In this document: positions 46,369 to 55,325 of the stretch, piece after piece
How positions within the stretch are numbered: the first letter of the stretch is position 1
How the letters are laid out: every line of letters begins with the position of its first letter
Source of the DNA: Oscillospiraceae bacterium
Lineage (GTDB): Bacteria > Bacillota > Clostridia > Oscillospirales > Oscillospiraceae
Assembly (NCBI GenBank): GCA_017619715.1
Contig: JAFZRS010000016.1
Coordinates: 1-56,734 of the forward strand
Length of the DNA stretch: 56,734 nt
Reading direction: 5' to 3'
Made by a program: the position numbers and the translations under genes
Notes under the pieces: generated by a model
Seen by the model: only the letters and a program-made list of their open reading frames with translations
Databases searched by the model: none
Told to the model about the DNA's origin: nothing

Positions 46369-47301
46369 TCAATCCGCAAAAAGCGGCGTGGAGAGATAGC
46401 GGTCGCCGGTATCCGGCAGCAGCACCACGATGGTCTTGCCGGCATTTTCCGGTCTTTTTGCCAGCTCTATTCCCGCCCACACGGCGGCGCCGGCGGAAAT
46501 ACCCACCAGTACGCCCTCTTTGCGGCCCACCAGCTTACCGGCGGCAAAAGCGTCCTCGTTGGTAACGCGAATGATCTCGTCGTATATGCCTGTATTCAGC
46601 ACGTCCGGCACAAATCCTGCGCCGATACCCTGAATCTTGTGGGCGCCGGCTGTACCCGTAGACAGTACGGGCGAGCTGTCCGGCTCTACCGCCACCACAC
46701 GGACGCCGGGCTTCTTGCTCTTGAGATATTCGCCTGCTCCGGTAATCGTACCGCCCGTACCGACGCCGGCTACGAAAATATCCACCGCTCCGTCCGTGTC
46801 CTCATAGATCTCCGGTCCGGTGGTCGAGCGGTGTATGGCGGGGTTGGCGGGATTGACAAACTGACCGGGGATAAAGCTGTTTTCGATCTCCTCCGCCAGC
46901 TCCTGCGCCTTGGCAATGGCGCCCTTCATGCCCTTTGCACCCTCGGTGAGCACCAGCTCCGCGCCGTAGGCTTTCATCATCTGGCGGCGCTCCACCGACA
47001 TGGTCTCCGGCATGACAATGATGATTTTATACCCCCGCGCCGCCGCCACCGACGCCAGCGCGATACCCGTGTTGCCGGACGTGGGCTCAATGATGGTGGC
47101 GCCGGGCTTGAGCTTGCCGGAGGCCTCCGCGCCGTCAATCATCGCCTTTGCGATCCGATCCTTCACCGATCCGGCGGGATTGAAATACTCCAGCTTTCCG
47201 ATCAGCCTGGCTTGCAGCCCCTCCGACTTCTCAATGTTCTTCAATTCCAACAGCGGCGTTTTGCCGATCAGCTGATCAGCAGATGTGTAAATATTTGACA
47301 T
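46369..47301 (-). CDS. cysK: Cysteine synthase A
   Basis: This 310-residue PLP enzyme makes cysteine from O-acetylserine and sulfide. NPAGSVKDR contains the PLP Lys (about 47); [46 protein letters not shown] and [11 protein letters not shown] are the standard signatures. SD AAGGGGAG before ATG 47301. It is a single gene with its own strong promoter. No cysE is near. Confidence 0.95.
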   Translation of the reverse strand: MSNIYTSADQLIGKTPLLELKNIEKSEGLQARLIGKLEYFNPAGSVKDRIAKAMIDGAEASGKLKPGATIIEPTSGNTGIALASVAAARGYKIIIVMPETMSVERRQMMKAYGAELVLTEGAKGMKGAIAKAQELAEEIENSFIPGQFVNPANPAIHRSTTGPEIYEDTDGAVDIFVAGVGTGGTITGAGEYLKSKKPGVRVVAVEPDSSPVLSTGTAGAHKIQGIGAGFVPDVLNTGIYDEIIRVTNEDAFAAGKLVGRKEGVLVGISAGAAVWAGIELAKRPENAGKTIVVLLPDTGDRYLSTPLFAD

Positions 47302-47366
47302 GACACTCTCCCCTTTTCCTGATGCGCGATCATATAGCCGCGCCTTTTTGAACCTTGCGTGGGTAA

Positions 47367-47395
47367 ATTATAACCTACATATCCTACTTTGTCAA
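47367..47395 (-). promoter_or_regulatory. Promoter of cysK with tandem pentamers in the spacer
   Basis: Minus strand TTGACA (47390-47395), exact 17-bp spacer, TATAAT (47367-47372). The spacer holds GTAGG-ATAT-GTAGG, a direct repeat that could be a regulator site, possibly for an Rrf2-type (CymR-like) cysteine regulator. Confidence 0.8.
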
Positions 47396-47433
47396 TAGGT
47401 TTATAGAATTTTATTTTGTTCCCTTTTTAGAGG

Positions 47434-48832
<1,399 letters not shown>

Positions 48833-48855
48833 ACCTTTTTCGGCTGATACAATTT

Positions 48856-48907
48856 CAACATATAAAAGCAGGAGCGGCATCAAAGCCGCTCCTGCTTTTA
48901 TATGTTG
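48856..48907 (+). terminator. Terminator of eno
   Basis: A 23-bp perfect stem (core AGCAGGAGCGGC and complement, flanked by A/T pairs ending CAACATATAAA) around ATCAAA; the T-rich part of the stem provides the U-tract. Confidence 0.88.
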
Positions 48908-49003
48908 CTGTGCTTCTTACTTTCCGTCCGAAAAGCCGGTAAATGTGCCGCGTTCAAGCTTCAAAACCCTCTTTGTCTCGTTCGCCTGCATCTTTGCGGC
49001 TTG

Positions 49004-50092
49004 TTACTCGCCGCGGATATAGGTCATCAACTCATCGCGGGTCATGCCGGCAATGCCCAGTGCCTCCGCCGTGCGGCCCTCGTCCATCTTATCGCCCAGC
49101 ACCACGCGACCGATGGTGATGATCGCGTCAATGCAGGGTGTGGCAATGCCTGCCGCCTGTGCCAGCGCCCGGATCGCCACCAGTGAATAAGGCACGTCCT
49201 CCAGCACGTAGCGGGTGGCAATGGTATTGGCGCACATGATGCCTTCATAGCCGGGATTGTTGCGGACAAGCTGGTAAAGAGGCGTGGTGTTGTCGCCGCA
49301 CTCGTACATATCCACGTACTCCTGGCAGATGGTGCGCTGGTCGTAGCCATACGCCTTTGCAATGGCGATGCGCTCTTTGTCCATGGTCTCCACAAACTTG
49401 CCGATGGACGGGGTGATCCCCTCGTGATAATACTGGAAGGGAATAAACGGATCCGCCTCGATGCGGCTGGTGCTGAGCAGCATGGGCGCCGGGTGCATCA
49501 TAGCGTTGAGGTTATCAAGACTTGTCACCAGCACGTTGTCCACCAAACGGAACCACGGAAGCTGGGGATGAAGCGCCGCCTCCAGTTTCTTGTTGTCGCT
49601 TGCCGGCAACGCCGCCATGGGCACTTCGTCCTTGATGCCGAAAATGTACACGTCGCCAGGCTCTTGAATACGGGTGGAATAGAGCAGCGTACACGCCGCA
49701 CCCACCACCACGTCGGCGGTACAGCCCATGTCCTTCATGATCTTGCGGAAGGCGATCGCGCCGCAGGACGCCTCGGGGTGCAGGAACACCACCTGTCCGT
49801 CCTTGAGGTGCGGCACCATTTTCTTCGCCATGCTCTCATGGTAAATGGAGGGCAGAATCATCATAATGATGTCCGCGCCGTCCATGGCTTTGGCGATATC
49901 CGTGGTGGCGAACTCCAGCTTGCCGTACGCTTCCACCGCGTGATGGATATGTATGCCGCCCTTGGCGTTGAGCGCGTCCACCGTGGCGGGAACCACGTCA
50001 AAAAGCCGCACCTTTTCGCCCATGGAGGCAATATGCCCCGCCATCGCCTGACCGCCGTTGCCGCCGCCGATAATTGCCCATGTTTTGCTCAT
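49004..50092 (-). CDS. NAD/NADP octopine/nopaline (opine) dehydrogenase family protein, second copy
   Basis: This 362-residue protein has an N-terminal Rossmann motif (WAIIGGGNGGQAMAGHIA), GADIIMMILPSIYHESMAKKM and a C-terminal helical domain with LNAMMHPAPMLLSTSRIE and PFQYYHEGITPSIG, the opine-dehydrogenase arrangement. It is homologous over its length to the protein at 15791-16903 but clearly different, so the two probably have different substrates. The start at 50092 (MSKTWAIIGG) is used; the upstream TTG adds two residues. It starts 25 bp after an enolase-superfamily gene with which it is surely co-transcribed, under a divergent LysR regulator. Confidence 0.85.
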   Translation of the reverse strand: MSKTWAIIGGGNGGQAMAGHIASMGEKVRLFDVVPATVDALNAKGGIHIHHAVEAYGKLEFATTDIAKAMDGADIIMMILPSIYHESMAKKMVPHLKDGQVVFLHPEASCGAIAFRKIMKDMGCTADVVVGAACTLLYSTRIQEPGDVYIFGIKDEVPMAALPASDNKKLEAALHPQLPWFRLVDNVLVTSLDNLNAMMHPAPMLLSTSRIEADPFIPFQYYHEGITPSIGKFVETMDKERIAIAKAYGYDQRTICQEYVDMYECGDNTTPLYQLVRNNPGYEGIMCANTIATRYVLEDVPYSLVAIRALAQAAGIATPCIDAIITIGRVVLGDKMDEGRTAEALGIAGMTRDELMTYIRGE

Positions 50093-50117
50093 AATCAATA
50101 ACCTCTCTTCTCTTTAT

Positions 50118-51269
50118 TTATGCGCGGTACGCTTCCGTCACAACGCGCGTTTCCACTGTATATTTCTTCATCGCCGCCTCATCGATTTCTACGCCGAGAC
50201 CCGGGAGCGAGGAAAGCACTGTCTCTCCGTCCGCAAAATGAATTTGGTTATGGTAGGAACAGATATCACCGTCCAAACGGTTGGGGGAAAAATACGCGTG
50301 TCCGATCGAAGTGACAATATTCTGACACGTTACACCGATTTGCAGGCTCGCCGCCTCGGTGATGCCCTCCTCGATCATAGAGTTGAAAAACACCTTGATT
50401 CCGTTGGCGGCGGCGTAGTCACAAATTTCCTTGGCAGGCTTGATGCCGCCGTTTTTCGTGACCTTGATGCTGAACACGTCTACCGCTTTGGCTTCCACCA
50501 GGTGCTTGGCGTCCTGCAGCGTCATCACGCCCTCGTCCGCTGAAAGCGGAATGTCAATGGCGCGCCGAATCTCCGCCATACCCTGCACATCCCAGCTTTG
50601 CACCGGCTGCTCAAAGAACAGAATCCCCAGTTGCCGGATCTCCTTCCAGTACCTGATGGCGGTATCCACGTCCCAGCCCTGGTTAGCGTCCACAATCAAA
50701 GGATACTCCTTGCCCACCGCTTCCCGAGCGGCGGCTGTCCGTGCCGCGTCCAGACGCCAATCCTCACCGCCGATCTTGATCATACAACCGTCGTAGCCCA
50801 GACGCTTCGCCTCCAGCACCTCCGCCGCGCTCTCTTCCGGGGTGGAACCGCCGATCGACCACATGCACCGCATACTCTCGCGCCGTTTTCCGCCCAGAAG
50901 CTGGTGGACAGGCATTCCCGCGGCTTTGCCCCAGACATCGTAGCACGCCATATCCACCGCGGATTTGGTCAGGTGCTGATTGCGGATACACGCGTCCATA
51001 GTGCGATGAATCTCGTTAAGATTGGTGGGGTCTTTGCCGATCAGCATGGGCGCCAGATGCTTTTCCAGAATCAGCGTGGAAATCTCCGCGCTGTCACCGG
51101 TAAAGAGCGGCCACGGATCGCATTCTCCGTATCCCACAAAGCCCTCATCGGTGTAAAGCGTTACGATGACCGGCGTCGCCGTGCTGAAAACGCCGTATTC
51201 ACGGGAGAGGTGATACGGGTGCAGCAGCGGAACGGCAAGCCGGTCGATTTGTATTTTTGTGATCTTCAT
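50118..51269 (-). CDS. Mandelate racemase/muconate lactonizing enzyme family protein (enolase superfamily)
   Basis: The start at 51269 (MKITKIQIDRLAVPL) follows GGAAGGAG. The 383-residue protein has the N-terminal capping domain and a TIM barrel: MIKIGG (Lys 165), VDANQGW (Asp 194), LFFEQP (Glu 220), LSADEG (Asp 245/Glu 246), and a Lys near 269 (VFSIKVTKNGG). These are the metal ligands and acid/base lysines of the muconate-cycloisomerase/dipeptide-epimerase branch. The first Lys of the usual KxK motif is replaced by Met 163 (MIK). It may racemise, epimerise or cyclise an acid that the dehydrogenase then handles. Substrate unknown. Confidence 0.87.
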   Translation of the reverse strand: MKITKIQIDRLAVPLLHPYHLSREYGVFSTATPVIVTLYTDEGFVGYGECDPWPLFTGDSAEISTLILEKHLAPMLIGKDPTNLNEIHRTMDACIRNQHLTKSAVDMACYDVWGKAAGMPVHQLLGGKRRESMRCMWSIGGSTPEESAAEVLEAKRLGYDGCMIKIGGEDWRLDAARTAAAREAVGKEYPLIVDANQGWDVDTAIRYWKEIRQLGILFFEQPVQSWDVQGMAEIRRAIDIPLSADEGVMTLQDAKHLVEAKAVDVFSIKVTKNGGIKPAKEICDYAAANGIKVFFNSMIEEGITEAASLQIGVTCQNIVTSIGHAYFSPNRLDGDICSYHNQIHFADGETVLSSLPGLGVEIDEAAMKKYTVETRVVTEAYRA

Positions 51270-51318
51270 CTCTTCTCCTTCCGATGCCATGCACCGTCAT
51301 ATTCTCTATCCGAGATTT

Positions 51319-51335
51319 TTGTGTAAATTGTGCAA
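51319..51335. promoter_or_regulatory. LysR-type operator candidate
   Basis: TTGTGTAAATTGTGCAA is a dyad of the form TTGN3AANTTN3CAA and fits the LysR T-N11-A rule. It lies between the divergent enolase-family and LysR genes. Confidence 0.5.
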
Positions 51336-51367
51336 AGGATATTCCGCCATTATCTTATCACTTCCGC

Positions 51368-51396
51368 TTGTTATCGCCTAATATTTATGATATGAT
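51368..51396 (+). promoter_or_regulatory. Promoter of the LysR regulator gene
   Basis: TTGTTA (51368-51373), 17-bp spacer, TATGAT (51391-51396). A second TATAAT at 51403 has no good -35. Confidence 0.45.
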
Positions 51397-51433
51397 ATAT
51401 TTTATAATTCTAAAAGCATATACGAGGTATGTT

Positions 51434-52384
51434 ATGTTCACGCTAAAGCACTACGTCCTGGAGATTGCCAAAAGCGGGAGCTTTTCACAGGCGGCGGAGA
51501 ATCTCTACGTCTCGCAGCCCTCTTTGAGTGCTTCCATTCTGCGGCTGGAAAAACGGATCGGGGAACCGTTGTTTGACCGCAGCGTACACCCGGTTCGCCT
51601 GACGGAAACCGGAGAGGAATATGTCCACACCGCCTACGCTCTTGCGGAATTGGAAAAAAACTTTCAAGTCTATTTGGAAGAGCATCAGAAAAGCCAGACC
51701 GGGCGGCTGATCCTCGGCGGAAGCCATTTAAATCTGTCTTATGTGATCCCGCCTCTTTTGCGCCAATACCGCAAAGAGTATCCTCTGGTGGAGATTTCTC
51801 TGGTGGACGGCAACATCGACCGGCTTTATGCCATGCTGTCCGACGGAGACATTGATCTGGTGGTAGACAGCGGCTCCGTAGATCACGCATTGTTTGAAGA
51901 ATACCTCTATCAACCGGAGATTCTTTTGTTGGCAGTACCGGATCATTTCCCCTGTAATGAGGTGATGAAGGCGTATCAAATCGGTTACGATGAGGTGCTG
52001 CAAAACATACACGCCGATCCCGGCATACCTGCTCCTCCGCTTTCTCTGCTGGGTGACACACCCTTCCTGAACATGACCCCTGATACCGATACCGGGAAAC
52101 GGGAAAAACGCATTTTTCGCCGGGAGAACTTCCGTCCCAACTCCCCATTCGCGTTCCGCCAGCAGTTGACCGCCTTTCATCTGGCATGTCAGGGTATCGG
52201 TTGTACCATCATCAGCGATATGTTGGTGAAAAGCGGGATTTTCCGCCCGAAGCTGACATTTTATAAGCTGGACGAAACGGAGAGCTTTCGCTATATCAAG
52301 TTTTATCAGAAGAAGGGACGGCGAATGACCTTCGCCATGCGCTCGTTTTTGATCTGCGCCGGCGCCATTGGGGATAAAGGCTGA
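51434..52384 (+). CDS. LysR-family transcriptional regulator
   Basis: This 316-residue regulator starts at ATG 51434 (MFTLKHYVLEIAKSGSFSQAAENLYVSQPSLSASILRLEKRIG), which is the canonical N-terminal winged helix-turn-helix of LysR proteins; the longer upstream frame has no such content. A periplasmic-binding-protein-like effector domain follows (GRLILGGSHLNLSYVIPPLLRQYRKEYPLVEISLVDG). It is divergent from the enolase-family/opine-dehydrogenase pair, with a dyad in between, so it most likely activates that pair in response to its substrate. Confidence 0.9.
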   Translation: MFTLKHYVLEIAKSGSFSQAAENLYVSQPSLSASILRLEKRIGEPLFDRSVHPVRLTETGEEYVHTAYALAELEKNFQVYLEEHQKSQTGRLILGGSHLNLSYVIPPLLRQYRKEYPLVEISLVDGNIDRLYAMLSDGDIDLVVDSGSVDHALFEEYLYQPEILLLAVPDHFPCNEVMKAYQIGYDEVLQNIHADPGIPAPPLSLLGDTPFLNMTPDTDTGKREKRIFRRENFRPNSPFAFRQQLTAFHLACQGIGCTIISDMLVKSGIFRPKLTFYKLDETESFRYIKFYQKKGRRMTFAMRSFLICAGAIGDKG

Positions 52385-52450
52385 CCCTCTTCGTGTCAGC
52401 GCCTTTTGAGGCTTGGCGAAAAAACATTTTTCCAATACCGGCATGAAAAC

Positions 52451-52490
52451 GCAGATACGCACGCGGACAGCAATCCGCGTGCGTATCTGC
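52451..52490. other. Strong inverted repeat between the LysR and G1P-dehydrogenase genes
   Basis: A 17-bp perfect stem (GCAGATACGCACGCGGA with its complement) and six-base loop. No T-run on either strand. It may be part of a transcription end zone between convergent genes together with the neighbouring dyad at 52502-52533. Confidence 0.7.
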
Positions 52491-52501
52491 ATTATGAAGA
52501 G

Positions 52502-52533
52502 AAACGGGAGGGAAATGCTATCCCCTCCCGTTT
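52502..52533 (-). terminator. Dyad at the end of the G1P-dehydrogenase gene, likely terminator
   Basis: AAACGGGAGGG pairs with CCCTCCCGTTT around a ten-base loop. It overlaps the TAA stop of the minus-strand gene. The tail is only weakly T-rich (TTTCTCTTC). Confidence 0.6.
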
Positions 52534-53842
52534 ACAGCTTGATTTTCTCCAACACGCCCAGATCCCAGCACAGCCGAGGCAACACGTACTTATCACGGAT
52601 ATCCTTGGCACAGCGGAAAGTCATGGCTACCTGCGCGCTGTCAATGCCGATTGCTTCCGGCGTTTTCGGCGCGCCTACCGCGTCCAGAATTGCCTCGATT
52701 TCTGCGGCGGAGGGCAGTTCCTCGTCAATTACGGATATAATCTCGTCCCAGCAGTCGATGATCCGCTCCAGCCGTGCCTTATGCCGCGCAACGTCGTACT
52801 TATGCTCCCGCGCTTCTATGGCGATCATCGCATCGGCACCGTCGCCTACGAAAGCGCGGAGTTGTTTTTTCCAGTCCTCATAGTCGAAGGCGGCTACATA
52901 GGAAAGCGCCTTTTCCCGATCCGGCTTCATTTTTTTGATCTGCTCATAGACCTTGGCGCACAGCAGCGTGGCAATACCGCACTGAATACCGTGGAGGTCG
53001 GCGGGTGTGCCGAACTGTAACGCCCGCATATCCCACACATGGGACATATAGTGCTCCGCACCCGATGCGGGGCGGGACACACCGGCATACGCCATAGCCA
53101 CGCCGCCGATCACCAGTCCTTCAAATACGACGGCAACCGCGTCATCCTCCCGGCGCATCAGCCCTTCGCGGTGGGCAACGCACTTATCCAGCGCCGCACG
53201 CATCATCTGTGCAATGGCGGGACAGTAGTATTCGCCGTTGATGATGTGGCTGAGGCGCCACTCGCAAAGGCTCACGTATTTAGCCAGCATATCGCCAAAG
53301 CCCGCTTGCAGCATATGATCCGGCGCGGTTTTGAGAATGTCTGTGTCCCCGATCAGTACGTTTGGCGCCCGGGTGGGAAGCGACACCTTTAAGCCGTCGC
53401 GCTCCATGGAGGAGGTGGCGGAGGCGTAGGCGTCGCAGGAAGGGGCGGTGGCAATGACGATGTAGGGCTTACCCGTGAGAGAAGAGAGTATCTTGCCGAT
53501 GTCGCACAGCACACCGGAGCCGACGGTGACAATAGCGTCACAGGCCGGATCATAATGCTCCACCGCGGAGCCAACGTATTCCTCCGACGGCTTGGGCGAA
53601 TGGGGAAACACGAAGGAAGCTGCCGACAAGCCTGCGTTGTGTATCAACTCCGCCGCCTTTTGCCCTGCCACAAGATTCGTATTGTAATCGGATAGGATAA
53701 ACACACGGCTTGCACCGTATCGCGCCAGCACCTCCGGCAGACGGGCGATTACACCCCTGCCGATGATGACGTCCTCCACGGTGGTGGTGTGGGTGCGTCC
53801 GCAATCGCAGTCAAAGCTGCGCCGCAACGCTTGTTCTTCCAT
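52532..53842 (-). CDS. sn-Glycerol-1-phosphate dehydrogenase family protein (AraM/EgsA-like)
   Basis: This 436-residue protein of the iron/zinc-dependent dehydroquinate-synthase-like alcohol dehydrogenase fold has DVIIGRGVIARLPEVLARYGASRVFILSDYNT at the start, IVTVGSGVLCDIGKILSSLTGKPYIVIATAPSCDAYASATSSM for NAD binding, GFGDMLAKYVSLCEWRLSH and the metal His in SRPASGAEHYMSHVWDM and LHGIQCGIATLL. Bacterial AraM reduces dihydroxyacetone phosphate to sn-glycerol 1-phosphate, the archaeal-type glycerol stereoisomer. It starts three bases after the stop of the radical SAM gene, with its SD (AGAGGAAA) inside that gene, so the pair is coupled. Confidence 0.85.
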   Translation of the reverse strand: MEEQALRRSFDCDCGRTHTTTVEDVIIGRGVIARLPEVLARYGASRVFILSDYNTNLVAGQKAAELIHNAGLSAASFVFPHSPKPSEEYVGSAVEHYDPACDAIVTVGSGVLCDIGKILSSLTGKPYIVIATAPSCDAYASATSSMERDGLKVSLPTRAPNVLIGDTDILKTAPDHMLQAGFGDMLAKYVSLCEWRLSHIINGEYYCPAIAQMMRAALDKCVAHREGLMRREDDAVAVVFEGLVIGGVAMAYAGVSRPASGAEHYMSHVWDMRALQFGTPADLHGIQCGIATLLCAKVYEQIKKMKPDREKALSYVAAFDYEDWKKQLRAFVGDGADAMIAIEAREHKYDVARHKARLERIIDCWDEIISVIDEELPSAAEIEAILDAVGAPKTPEAIGIDSAQVAMTFRCAKDIRDKYVLPRLCWDLGVLEKIKL

Positions 53843-53845
53843 AAA

Positions 53846-54955
53846 CTATTTCCTCTTATTGTTATGACTGCTCATGATGTTTTCCACAAGCTCCCGCTTT
53901 TCATACAGAACGCATCCGCCCGCGTGATCGTCGATCAGGATATTGCCGTCCCGAAGCGCCGTAAAGAGCGGTGAATGCATCGCCTCGCGAAGCGACGTGT
54001 CCCGCACGTTCACGTCGGAATAGGGCGAGAACGGACAAGGCTCGGCGCCGCCGTGGGAATTGATATGGAAGAAACCTCTGCCTGCCGCTACACAACCGCC
54101 GGAACTCTTCTCGTCTCCGGGGAAGGATATGTACACCATCTCGGGACGTTCGTTTCTCAATCGCGCGACCTCACCTCGCAGGTATTCGCGTTCTTCCTCT
54201 CCCGGAGCAAGGTCCTTGCTGTCCTCTGTCACAGGAACAAATTCGACGAAGATCACCGCCTTACAGCCGCGATCGGAGAGCTTTTGCAAGAATGTGTCCG
54301 ATGAGACCTCGCGGATATTCTCGGTCGTCACCGTGACGGAGACGCCGAAAATAAGCCCTCGGCGGTGCAGCTCATCCATATTGGCGATCAGCTTATCGTA
54401 GATCCCGCTGCCTCGACGGGCGTCGGTAATCTCCTTTTCGCCCTCGATACTCATGATCGGCAGAAGATTCCGGCTTTTGGTGAACAGCTCGAAGTACTTT
54501 TCGTCCATATAAGTGCCGTTGGTAAAGATCGGAAACAGAATATTCGGTTTCTTTGCCGCCGCCTCGATAATATCGCGGCGTAACATCGGCTCGCCGCCGG
54601 CAAGCAGAATAAAGCTGATGCCGAGATCGTCCGCCTCGTCAAAAATGCGGAACCATTCCTTACTTGTAAGCTGAGAAATCGGTTCGCTGTCGACCGTCGC
54701 ATGATTGCAGCGCGAATAGCACCCTGCGCAGTGCAGGTTGCATTTGCTCGTGATACTGGCAATCAAGAAAGGCGGAATATGCTCTCCATTCTCTTCCGCT
54801 TTCTTTCTCTTTTTAGACGCCGCTCGGCTCGCGGCGGCAAATTGGAGCATAAAGGCGCTCTCGCGAGGATCCTTCAGCGTTGCCTTCAACGCTTCCGACA
54901 CCACACGTTCCACGCCTTTTGTCATATATTCTTGCATATCAAACGGTGTACTCAT
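53846..54955 (-). CDS. Radical SAM protein with C-terminal SPASM-like cysteines
   Basis: The start at 54955 (MSTPFDMQEYMTKGVERVV) follows GGAGGT. The 369-residue protein has a helical N-terminal part rich in Lys (KKRKKAEENGEHIPP) and then the radical SAM motif SKCNLHCAGC (CxxxCxxC, Cys 72/76/79) with LLAGGEPMLR for SAM binding. C-terminal cysteines in GGCVAAGRGF, EPCPFSPYSD and GGCVLYEK may bind an extra Fe-S cluster. These features suit an iron-sulfur enzyme modifying a peptide, lipid or small molecule. The tight coupling to the glycerol-1-phosphate dehydrogenase gene is the best clue to function. It ends with TAG. Confidence 0.88.
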   Translation of the reverse strand: MSTPFDMQEYMTKGVERVVSEALKATLKDPRESAFMLQFAAASRAASKKRKKAEENGEHIPPFLIASITSKCNLHCAGCYSRCNHATVDSEPISQLTSKEWFRIFDEADDLGISFILLAGGEPMLRRDIIEAAAKKPNILFPIFTNGTYMDEKYFELFTKSRNLLPIMSIEGEKEITDARRGSGIYDKLIANMDELHRRGLIFGVSVTVTTENIREVSSDTFLQKLSDRGCKAVIFVEFVPVTEDSKDLAPGEEEREYLRGEVARLRNERPEMVYISFPGDEKSSGGCVAAGRGFFHINSHGGAEPCPFSPYSDVNVRDTSLREAMHSPLFTALRDGNILIDDHAGGCVLYEKRELVENIMSSHNNKRK

Positions 54956-55093
54956 CGCGTGACCTCCTGCGAAAGGTGAAACGGCTGCTTCATTTGCCAA
55001 AAACTCATTCAGTCTTGAAAGAGCGCAAAAATATTTTGAAAAATAATGCCCTGCCGTTCACAATTTTCATTACCTCAGTTATTCTTCTCATCA

Positions 55094-55122
55094 ATTGTAT
55101 TGTGTTTAGCGGGAGTAGTCAA
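55094..55122 (-). promoter_or_regulatory. Promoter of the radical SAM/G1P-dehydrogenase pair
   Basis: Minus strand TTGACT (55117-55122), 17-bp spacer, TACAAT (55094-55099). Confidence 0.65.
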
Positions 55123-55252
55123 GAGTATGCGGAATATCCTGCGCCAAGCTATTTATGATTTAATCGATGCACAGACTAAAGCACAAAATACAGCTTGAAT
55201 TCTTCGTTCTTGGAATTCGCCGTTAACGGGAAATGCGGCTCATATTCAAAAT

Positions 55253-55290
55253 GACAGTCTCTCGAAGGCACAAGCCTTTGGGAGACTGTC
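55253..55290. terminator. Terminator behind alr, probably bidirectional
   Basis: GACAGTCTC..AAGGC pairs with GCCTT..GAGACTGTC (two internal mismatches) around ACAA. TTTTT follows on the plus strand and ATTTTG on the minus strand, 36 bp after the alr stop. Confidence 0.85.
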
Positions 55291-55325
55291 TTTTTCTAAT
55301 CAACCGCGCCGCTTACTCCGCGCCC

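Larger units (their letters stand above)
54956..55325. other. Intergenic region between the radical SAM gene and alr
   Basis: This 370-bp, AT-rich stretch has no believable gene. It contains a minus-strand promoter for the radical SAM gene (55094-55122) and a strong hairpin (55253-55290) behind alr. The leader from the predicted start (about 55087) to the ATG is about 130 bases and could hold regulation, but I see no recognised riboswitch. Confidence 0.55.

Noticed and set aside
53846..54955. Radical SAM protein as maturase of the 39-aa peptide at 353-472
   Set aside because: The genes are more than 53 kb apart, the peptide has no Cys or known core, and the radical SAM gene is coupled to a dehydrogenase gene instead.
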